A stretch of DNA of 47,993 nucleotides, taken from NCBI GenBank assembly GCA_013286565.1, contig JABDFM010000020.1, forward strand, positions 1-47,993, given 5' to 3'. Origin of the DNA: Bacteroidota bacterium (GTDB lineage Bacteria > Bacteroidota > Bacteroidia > Sphingobacteriales > Sphingobacteriaceae). This document shows positions 42,270 to 47,993 of this stretch, one piece after another. How positions within the stretch are numbered: position 1 is the stretch's first letter; each line of letters starts with the position of its first letter. The notes under the pieces were generated by a model, which was given only the letters and a program-made list of their open reading frames with translations, did no database searches and was not told where the DNA came from. A program made the translations under genes and the position numbers.

Positions 42270-43193
42270 ATGAACCACCAAACCACCTCTACCATATTAA
42301 TGATCCGCCCGGTAAATTTTGGCTTTAACGAGCAAACCGCCGGGAGCAACGCTTTCCAGAACCGTAATGCTGAACAGCAGCAAGTTCAGGACAAAGCCTT
42401 AAAGGAATTTGATAACCTGGTAAATGTGCTGCGGGAGAATGGTGTTGAAGTGACTGTCATAGACGACACCCCCGAGCCACATACGCCTGATTCCATCTTC
42501 CCAAACAATTGGGTCTCCTTTCACAACGACGGCAATGTATTCCTGTACCCCATGATGGCTGAAAATCGTCGACTGGAGCGCAGGGAAGATATTATTATGC
42601 AATTAGAGGATGAGTTTAAGATCAAGCATGTAATTGATCTCAGTCGTTTTGAGCACGAGCATAAATTTCTGGAAGGTACCGGCAGTATGGTACTCGATCG
42701 CGAAAATAAGATTGCCTATGCCTGTATCTCTCCCCGTACCGATAGAGAGGTATTGGCCCTGTTTTGTGAACAGGCAGGTTATAAAGAAGTTAGTTTCCAT
42801 GCTTATGACCAGCATCAGCAAGCAATTTATCATACCAACGTGTTGATGTGCATTGGCAATAAATTCGCAGTGATCTGTTTGGATAGCATTACTGATGACC
42901 ACGAGAAAAATGATGTAATAAGCGTCCTCAAACTAACACATAAGGAGATCATTAATATATCCTTCACACAAATGAACCAATTTGCCGGCAATATGCTTGA
43001 ATTGAAAAACAAAGCAGGCGATAGCTTATTGGTGATGTCGCAAAATGCTTATCGGTCATTAAAAGAAGACCAGAAAACAGCCCTCGAAAAATATTGCAGA
43101 TTGTTATATGCCGATATCAATACCATCGAAAACAATGGCGGCGGCAGCGCCCGTTGTATGATAGCCGAGGTGCACTTACCACACAATTTATAA
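42270..43193 (+). CDS. CtlX-like citrulline hydrolase / dimethylargininase-related enzyme
   Basis: A 307-aa member of the amidinotransferase/DDAH superfamily, matching citrulline utilisation hydrolase CtlX described in Francisella, which cleaves citrulline to ornithine, CO2 and ammonia. Signatures: RPVNFGFNEQTAGSNAFQ, PDSIFPNNWVSFH, LEGTGSMVLDRENKIAYACI, IYHTNVLMCIGNKFAVICLD and the nucleophile Cys296 in GGGSARCMIAEVHLP. Positioned 128 nt after arginine deiminase, it could take that enzyme's product. Alternative: dimethylarginine hydrolase, less likely. Confidence 0.85.
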   Translation: MNHQTTSTILMIRPVNFGFNEQTAGSNAFQNRNAEQQQVQDKALKEFDNLVNVLRENGVEVTVIDDTPEPHTPDSIFPNNWVSFHNDGNVFLYPMMAENRRLERREDIIMQLEDEFKIKHVIDLSRFEHEHKFLEGTGSMVLDRENKIAYACISPRTDREVLALFCEQAGYKEVSFHAYDQHQQAIYHTNVLMCIGNKFAVICLDSITDDHEKNDVISVLKLTHKEIINISFTQMNQFAGNMLELKNKAGDSLLVMSQNAYRSLKEDQKTALEKYCRLLYADINTIENNGGGSARCMIAEVHLPHNL

Positions 43194-43307
43194 GATTACC
43201 AGGATTAATATGATACCAAAGTAAAATCTTTATAAAAATTCTTTAAAATCATAAAAACCGTGTCCATATTCCGTTTAAAAATTACATTTTTGGCAAAATT
43301 TTAAAGA

Positions 43308-44702
43308 ATGCAGAGTTACCAGGAATTTCTTGATCTGAGTGTTGGCTTTCCCCAGGAGGGTTTTGAGATCATCGATGATGAATTATACTTCCACGATTTG
43401 AATTTGATGGAAATGATCGAAACGTATGGCACCCCCTTGCGCTTCACTTATTTGCCCATTATATCTAAAAAGATACAGCAGTCAAAATTGTTGTTCCAGC
43501 AGGCAATTGTAAAGAACAATTACCGCGGGGGCTATAAATATTGTTATTGTACCAAAAGCTCACACTTTAAGCACATTGTTGAAGAGGCGCTTAAAAACGA
43601 TATACACCTGGAAACATCTTCGGCCTTTGATATGCCGATGATAGATGCATTGGAGAAAAAAGGCGCGCTAAGCAAGGACGTTACGGTAATATGCAACGGT
43701 TTCAAAACCTTTCAATATAAAACCTATATTATTGATATGCTGCATGATGGCTTCAAAAACATCATCCCGGTATTGGACAATAAGGAAGAGTTTAACTTGT
43801 ATGATGACGAGGTGGAAATGGACACCCCATGTAACCTCGGTATCCGTATAGCCGCTGAGGAGCAGCCAGATTCGCAATTCTACACCTCTCGTTTGGGTGT
43901 AAGGATGGAAGACATCATTGAGTTTTATCATAATAAGATCGAGGATAATCCAAACTTCAAGGTTAAGCTATTGCATTTCTTTATCAACTCTGGTATTTCT
44001 GATACACCTTATTATTGGAACGAACTTGAAAAATATGTAACCCTATACTGCAAATTCAAAAAAGTAAACCCCGACCTGGACACGTTAGATATTGGCGGCG
44101 GGATGCCTTTTAAAGATTCATTGGTGTTTGATTTTGATTATGAATACATGATCAATGAGATCGTTAGTCGGATAAAAGAAATTTGCGCCGAACATGATAC
44201 CATTGAGCCGGACATCGTTACCGAATTTGGTAAATATACCGTGGCCGAAGCCTCTGGTATTTTATATAAAGTATTGGGCCGTAAACAGCAGAACGATCGC
44301 GAAAGGTGGCTGATGCTGGATGGCTCGTTCATCACCAACTTGCCTGATGTTTGGGCGTTGAATCAAAAATACATCCTGTTGCCCGTTAATAACTGGGATT
44401 CAGAATATGAGCGTGTGAACCTGGGTGGCATTACCTGCGACGGGCAGGATTACTATAACCAGGAGGCCCACATGAATAGCGTATTTATGCCGAAGACCCG
44501 CAAGGTGCAATACCTGGGCTTTTTTAATACAGGCGCCTACCAGGAAGTATTAAGCGGCTATGGTGGCATACACCATTGCCTGCTGCCATCACCAAAACAT
44601 GTCATCATCCGTCGTAACCGGGATGAAACCTTCAATTTCGAAGTATTTGGTGAGGAACAGAATAGTAAACAAGTGCTGAAGATATTAGGTTATACTACCT
44701 AA
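43308..44702 (+). CDS. Arginine decarboxylase-like PLP enzyme (alanine-racemase fold)
   Basis: A 464-aa PLP decarboxylase of the ornithine/diaminopimelate/arginine group (fold III). The PLP lysine lies in YKYCYCTKSSHFKHI; HLETSSAFDMPMI, LDIGGGMPFKDS, TEFGKYTVAEASGILYKVLG and ITCDGQDYYNQEAHM follow. It is shorter than E. coli SpeA (about 650 aa) and lacks the insert domain. In Bacteroidota such proteins are usually taken as arginine decarboxylases (agmatine for polyamines). The nearby arginine genes support this, but DAP- or carboxynorspermidine-type activity is not excluded. Confidence 0.82.
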   Translation: MQSYQEFLDLSVGFPQEGFEIIDDELYFHDLNLMEMIETYGTPLRFTYLPIISKKIQQSKLLFQQAIVKNNYRGGYKYCYCTKSSHFKHIVEEALKNDIHLETSSAFDMPMIDALEKKGALSKDVTVICNGFKTFQYKTYIIDMLHDGFKNIIPVLDNKEEFNLYDDEVEMDTPCNLGIRIAAEEQPDSQFYTSRLGVRMEDIIEFYHNKIEDNPNFKVKLLHFFINSGISDTPYYWNELEKYVTLYCKFKKVNPDLDTLDIGGGMPFKDSLVFDFDYEYMINEIVSRIKEICAEHDTIEPDIVTEFGKYTVAEASGILYKVLGRKQQNDRERWLMLDGSFITNLPDVWALNQKYILLPVNNWDSEYERVNLGGITCDGQDYYNQEAHMNSVFMPKTRKVQYLGFFNTGAYQEVLSGYGGIHHCLLPSPKHVIIRRNRDETFNFEVFGEEQNSKQVLKILGYTT

Positions 44703-44735
44703 AATCTATAGTTTATAAACTTATTGGGCTGATTT

Positions 44736-45467
44736 ATGTTAATTTCAATTATGATTAGCATTAAATCAGCCTTTTTGCTGTTTATTCCTTTGGTTTGTTC
44801 TGTAGGATCAATTGGCAGCAATCAGCAGGATAAAATATATATTTATAAAACGGCATCGGAAGGTGGTACGGGCAAATTCTATTATGGACGCGAAATAGCG
44901 CATGTAATGGATTTCAGCGGATCAGCATGGTTAGAAAGAAATACCCGGCAGGTAGAAGAAAATGCAAATTTGGCCCTTACCAAATTACCTATCGATAAAA
45001 ACAGTGTGGTTGCGGATATTGGTGCGGGCACAGGTTATTATACTTTTAAGATATACCCGTTGGTACCAAAAGGCACGGTTTATTCCGAAGAGATACAGGA
45101 TGATGCCGTTACCTATCTCAAGAACAAAGCAGGTCAGTTAAACGCCATGAATGTGATCGTAGTAAAGGGAAATGAAAAATCTCCTGAACTACCTGAAAAT
45201 AGTATAGATATGGCGATGATGGTTGATGTTTATCACGAACTGAGCTACCCGCACGAGATGCTCCAAAGTATCCGCAGATCATTAAAACCACATGGTAAAT
45301 TAATATTGCTCGAATATCGCGCCGAAGATCCAAAAGTCGATATAAAGCCTCTGCACAAAATGAGCATAAAACAGGTAAACAAAGAATTAACCGCGAACGG
45401 TTTTCGTCTGGTTCAAGATGGAGAGTTTTTACCGATGCAGCATTTTTTGTTGTATGAAAGAAACTAA
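44736..45467 (+). CDS. Apparently exported class I SAM-dependent methyltransferase
   Basis: A 243-aa protein with a hydrophobic signal-like start (MISIKSAFLLFIPLVCSVGS, counting from the second ATG at 44751) followed by a full methyltransferase domain: VVADIGAGTGYYTFKIYPLV (SAM motif I), PENSIDMAMMVDVYHELSYP (motif II-III) and LKPHGKLILLEYRAEDP. The prefix FYYGREIAHVMDFSGSAWLE is a family-specific block of secreted-type methyltransferases. SAM is normally cytosolic, so export is puzzling. Substrate unknown. It follows the decarboxylase gene by 33 nt. Confidence 0.82.
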   Translation: MLISIMISIKSAFLLFIPLVCSVGSIGSNQQDKIYIYKTASEGGTGKFYYGREIAHVMDFSGSAWLERNTRQVEENANLALTKLPIDKNSVVADIGAGTGYYTFKIYPLVPKGTVYSEEIQDDAVTYLKNKAGQLNAMNVIVVKGNEKSPELPENSIDMAMMVDVYHELSYPHEMLQSIRRSLKPHGKLILLEYRAEDPKVDIKPLHKMSIKQVNKELTANGFRLVQDGEFLPMQHFLLYERN

Positions 45468-45472
45468 AATGG

Positions 45473-45545
45473 TGTCACTCTGAGCCCCGTCGAAGAGTGT
45501 GCGATAGGCCCGGTTCACTATGCTTCGACGGGGCTCAGCATGACA
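45473..45545. repeat. 23-bp palindrome, TGTCATGCTGAG family, copy 2
   Basis: Arms 45473-45495 and 45523-45545 pair with two mismatches over a 27-base loop. The right arm, read in reverse, begins TGTCATGCTGAG and ends with GAAG, as in the palindrome at 22282-22352, while the middle changes from GCTCGC to CCCCGTC on both arms. It fills the gap where the methyltransferase and pseudouridine synthase genes converge. Confidence 0.88.
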
Positions 45546-45560
45546 ACGCTCTTTAAAGCT

Positions 45561-46280
45561 CTAACTATCAAACTTCTCCAATAACTTCAACAACGTTTCA
45601 AAATCCTTTGGATATGGTGCATGGATAGTAATTTCCTTGCCATCCAATAATTTAAAGCTCACCTCGTAAGCGTGCAAGGCGAAGCGTTTCATGATAGGTT
45701 GCTCTTCCTGATCTTTCCCTAAATGGTATTTACGCTTGATCTCCGACAGGAAAACCGGCTTGCCTTTATACATTTCATCCCCGGCAATAGAAGCGCGCTG
45801 TGTGGCCAAATGTATCCTGATCTGGTGCATACGACCGGTTACCGGGCGACATTCCACTAAAGTATAATGTTTAAAATACTTGAGCGACTTGAACCAGGTT
45901 TCGGCGCGTTTACCCTCCTGCCTGCTGATGGTTACATTGCTCCTGCCCACATTTAATATAGGCAGATCAACCAGCAGTTTTTCAAAAACGTGTGTGCCTT
46001 CAATGATTGCATGGTATATTTTTTTTACTTGCCGTTTCTCAAACTGCATGGATACAGTACGGTAAGCTTCCGGGTTTTTAGCGATAATAAGCGCCCCTGA
46101 GGTCTCTTTATCCAACCGGTGACATATTTGGGCATCATCTGAATATGCTTTAGCCAAACGCAGTAAATTGATCTCGCCCCCTTCCCTTTCATCCAGCGAA
46201 CTCAGGAACGGTGGTTTATTCACCACAATTACATCATCATTCTCAAACAGTATCAGGTCGGCAAATTTTGGAAACTTCAT
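45561..46280 (-). CDS. RluA-family pseudouridine synthase
   Basis: A 239-aa RNA-modifying enzyme converting uridine to pseudouridine in rRNA or tRNA. FENDDVIVVNKPPFLSS, catalytic Asp in HRLDKETSGALIIAKN, RQVKKIYHAIIEG, RPVTGRMHQIRIHLA and RFALHAYEVSF are RluA/RluC/TruC hallmarks. There is no S4 domain. An in-frame upstream ATG at 46364 would add 28 residues with no family match; ATG 46280 (MKFPKFADLIL) is chosen. Exact RNA site unknown. Confidence 0.92.
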   Translation of the reverse strand: MKFPKFADLILFENDDVIVVNKPPFLSSLDEREGGEINLLRLAKAYSDDAQICHRLDKETSGALIIAKNPEAYRTVSMQFEKRQVKKIYHAIIEGTHVFEKLLVDLPILNVGRSNVTISRQEGKRAETWFKSLKYFKHYTLVECRPVTGRMHQIRIHLATQRASIAGDEMYKGKPVFLSEIKRKYHLGKDQEEQPIMKRFALHAYEVSFKLLDGKEITIHAPYPKDFETLLKLLEKFDS

Positions 46281-46426
46281 AGCCCGCAAAAATACGGTTA
46301 TTAATATAAATGCGCTATGGATAAATAGGTTGTTTGTTTCAGCAGGCCACCCTTTCATACACATGGTAAAACAAAGCCACTTAATATTGGTTTAATACAT
46401 TGAAAAACATTAAAATCTATCAAAAA

Positions 46427-46873
46427 ATGAGCACAAATTCAACCGGACCTGAAGAAAAGGGATTTTTCGAGAAGGTAAAAGAAACAATAGAACACCTTTG
46501 GGACGGCACCAAGGATACAGCTGAAGATTTAAAGGACAAAACTTCGGACACTATTGATACTTTAAAAGAAAAAGTATCAGCCGAAAAGAAAATAGTGGCC
46601 AAAAAAGCAACCTCAGCTAAGAAAAGTGTAGCCATTAAAGCCAGCACAGCTAATGCTAAAATAAAAACGGCTGTAGCCGATGTAAAAGCTAATGCCGCTG
46701 ACAAAGTAAAAGAGATCAAAGCCAAAGCAAGCGACGAAGGTGCAAAAGCTAAAAAGACAGTTGCTGAGGTAAAGGCAAAAGCCGCTGGTAAAGCAAAAAC
46801 AATAAGCGCCGCTGCGAAAAGACCGGCTGCTAACAAAACTGCAGTAAAGAAAAAACCGGTAGCTGCTAAATAG
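46427..46873 (+). CDS. Lys/Ala-rich histone H1-like protein
   Basis: A 148-aa protein. Residues 1-45 are amphipathic and acidic/basic mixed (FFEKVKETIEHLWDGTKDTA, EDLKDKTSDTIDTLKEK), like the YtxH/apolipoprotein-type helices. The rest is Lys/Ala-rich with AKKATSAKKS, KIKTAVADVKANAADKVKEI, AKKTVAEVKAKAAGKAK and a C-terminal AVKKKPVAAK, resembling histone H1-like (HU-tail/Hc1-like) proteins. No signal peptide. The TTG at 46400 would add nine residues; the ATG at 46427 is preferred. It may bind DNA or membranes; LEA-like stress protein is an alternative. Confidence 0.75.
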   Translation: MSTNSTGPEEKGFFEKVKETIEHLWDGTKDTAEDLKDKTSDTIDTLKEKVSAEKKIVAKKATSAKKSVAIKASTANAKIKTAVADVKANAADKVKEIKAKASDEGAKAKKTVAEVKAKAAGKAKTISAAAKRPAANKTAVKKKPVAAK

Positions 46874-46891
46874 ACAGAACGATATAAAAAC

Positions 46892-46925
46892 AAAAAATCC
46901 CCGTAATTACATGCGGGGATTTTTT
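46892..46925. terminator. Bidirectional intrinsic terminator
   Basis: A 12-bp perfect stem (46892-46903 with 46914-46925, AAAAAATCCCCG) over a ten-base loop, with T runs on both strands. It separates the H1-like gene from the convergent response regulator gene. Confidence 0.9.
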
Positions 46926-46930
46926 ATGCT

Positions 46931-47623
46931 TTAGGCGGCTTCAAACTTGTAGCCTACTCCTTTTACGGTTGCTACAATATCATCCCCCAGTTTTTCACGG
47001 AGTTTGCGGATATGCACATCGATGGTACGGTTGGTAACCACTACCGAATCTTCCCAAATATTTTTCAAGATCACCTCGCGAGTGTAAACCTTTCCGGGTT
47101 TCGAGGCCAGCAGGTAAAGCAGTTCAAACTCTTTCTTAGCTAGCACCACTTTTTCGCCTTTTTGAAAAACAAGGTACGCTTCGCGATCAATCACCAGTTC
47201 GCCTATCTCCAGCTTATTATCGGTTACTTCCTCTGCAGGTGCGTTCCTGCGTAAAATGGCGTTGATCCGGCTTACCAATGCACGGGGCTTAATAGGCTTG
47301 GCAATATAATCATCAGCACCTACGTTGAACCCGGCAATTTCCGAGTATTCCTCGCTTCGTGCGGTTAAAAATACCATAAAGGTATTCTTAAACTCTGGCA
47401 TGGTACGCATAATGCGGCAAGCCTCTATCCCATCCATTTTTGGCATCATAATATCCAAAACGATCAGATCAGGCAATACTTTTTTCGCTTCCGAAACGGC
47501 TTCCTGTCCGTTGCGAGCTGTGTAAACCTGGTAACCTTCTTTTTTTAAATTATACTCGATCAGCTCTAAGATATCAGGCTCATCATCAACAATAAGAATT
47601 TTCTGTTTAGTAGAAGTGCTCAT
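46931..47623 (-). CDS. OmpR/PhoB-family response regulator
   Basis: A 230-aa two-component regulator. The receiver domain has the acidic pocket DDEPD, phospho-acceptor Asp57 (LIVLDIMMPKMDG) and Lys in YIAKPIKPRAL. The winged-helix DNA-binding domain (about 130-228) has LVFQKGEKVVLAKKEFELLY, LASKPGKVYTREVIL and RTIDVHIRKLREKLG and ends VKGVGYKFEA. No histidine kinase adjoins it, so its partner is elsewhere. It follows the TlpA-like gene, 89 nt away. Confidence 0.93.
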   Translation of the reverse strand: MSTSTKQKILIVDDEPDILELIEYNLKKEGYQVYTARNGQEAVSEAKKVLPDLIVLDIMMPKMDGIEACRIMRTMPEFKNTFMVFLTARSEEYSEIAGFNVGADDYIAKPIKPRALVSRINAILRRNAPAEEVTDNKLEIGELVIDREAYLVFQKGEKVVLAKKEFELLYLLASKPGKVYTREVILKNIWEDSVVVTNRTIDVHIRKLREKLGDDIVATVKGVGYKFEAA

Positions 47624-47712
47624 GATATAAATTTTGCATAAAGATATAAGCTTAAAAAAAGCAAATCATTAACGCAATGTTAACAAATTGTTAAGTGTTA
47701 CCTTTTCTTAAC

Positions 47713-47993
47713 TTAGTGTTGAGACTTATTAAACGTTTTGTTTAAAAATTCTTCAAGATCACCACCTGTTACATTTTTTGCAATGATATTTCCATTGGGA
47801 TCAATTATAAAATTTGATGGGATGGCTTCAATGTGATAAGTCTTTTCAACAGGACCGTCAAAACGCTTCAGGTCAGAAGCATGTGCCCAGGTTAATTTAT
47901 CGGCATTAACAGCTTTCTGCCACTCAGCTTTATCTACATCTAATGATATCCCTAATATATTAAGACCTTTGGAATTGAATATTTTATACTGCT
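47713..47993 (-). CDS. TlpA/ResA-like thioredoxin-fold protein, C-terminal part
   Basis: The minus strand reads openly for 92 residues from the window edge to a TAA at 47713. The visible part (NSKGLNILGISLDVDKAEWQ, HIEAIPSNFIIDPNGNIIAK, then LEEFLNKTF) is the second half of a TlpA/AhpC-TSA-type thioredoxin fold, with the cis-proline in EAIPSNF. The CxxC motif would be off the edge. Such proteins are periplasmic disulfide reductases in Bacteroidota. It lies upstream of the response regulator on the same strand. Confidence 0.85.
   Translation of the reverse strand, partial: QYKIFNSKGLNILGISLDVDKAEWQKAVNADKLTWAHASDLKRFDGPVEKTYHIEAIPSNFIIDPNGNIIAKNVTGGDLEEFLNKTFNKSQH

Noticed and set aside
46281..46364. 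28-residue N-terminal extension of the pseudouridine synthase
   Set aside because: The extra residues have no family match, and the ATG at 46280 gives the normal RluA-type start.
46420..46893. 157-aa Ala/Phe/Leu-rich open frame on the minus strand
   Set aside because: It mirrors the Lys/Ala-rich gene on the plus strand and has no independent start or family.

Overview
The window looks like ordinary chromosome from a member of the Bacteroidota, most likely family Sphingobacteriaceae (Mucilaginibacter/Pedobacter-like). This placement is inferred. The supporting signs are moderate-to-low GC, starts without clear Shine-Dalgarno sequences, TAnnTTTG-type -7 boxes close to start codons, many Sec signal peptides and lipoproteins, YXWGXW and Spy-like small secreted proteins, a GH92 mannosidase, and intergenic gaps filled with dispersed palindromes. 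No tRNA, rRNA, CRISPR array, prophage or insertion sequence was recognised. About 46 protein genes are called. Both edges cut a gene: mgtE on the left and a TlpA/ResA-like thioredoxin-fold protein on the right.

Layout. 1-5.8 kb: mgtE (partial), a cluster of GGCTCC palindromes, a tightly coupled minus-strand operon ribD-EamA transporter-yigZ, then prmC, xerD and aroQ. 5.8-10.9 kb: a large MscK-like mechanosensitive channel and an envelope group (family 2 glycosyltransferase, LpxL-like acyltransferase, WbqC-like protein). 10.9-15.7 kb: an exported MsrA lipoprotein, two small proteins, an aldo/keto reductase, a low-complexity secreted protein and a PQQ-type sugar dehydrogenase. 15.7-22.3 kb: a small acidic protein, a three-gene ABC importer of the TrpXYZ/COG2984 type, an NTF2-like secreted protein, a carboxypeptidase-regulatory-like protein, and an aminotransferase plus omega-amidase pair. 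22.4-33.8 kb: GH92 alpha-mannosidase, DUF4870 protein, PPK2, a class A penicillin-binding protein, a giant outer-membrane protein joining a zinc-protease motif, a TolB-like propeller and a beta-barrel, a fasciclin protein and an exported MsrB. 33.8-38.7 kb: a degenerate GIY-YIG protein, a LexA/CI-like regulator, a Spy-like protein, bioF-bioD, 3-hydroxyacyl-CoA dehydrogenase and a YXWGXW lipoprotein. 38.7-48 kb: an arginine block (argS, arginine deiminase, CtlX-like citrulline hydrolase, arginine decarboxylase-like enzyme), an apparently exported methyltransferase, an RluA-type pseudouridine synthase, a histone-H1-like Lys/Ala-rich protein and an OmpR-type response regulator.

How the genes fit together. 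The arginine block offers three fates for arginine: charging onto tRNA, hydrolysis to citrulline and then ornithine, and decarboxylation. The aminotransferase and omega-amidase form a plausible glutamine-dependent methionine-salvage transamination. The two methionine sulfoxide reductases both carry export signals and each keeps only its catalytic cysteine, which suggests envelope protein repair with an outside reductant.

No clearly new defence or mobile system was seen. The most unusual features are: (1) a set of different palindromic elements sitting in most convergent gene junctions, two of which contain the stop codon of a neighbouring gene; (2) the protease-propeller-barrel fusion; (3) the exported SAM methyltransferase; (4) the single-cysteine exported Msr pair.
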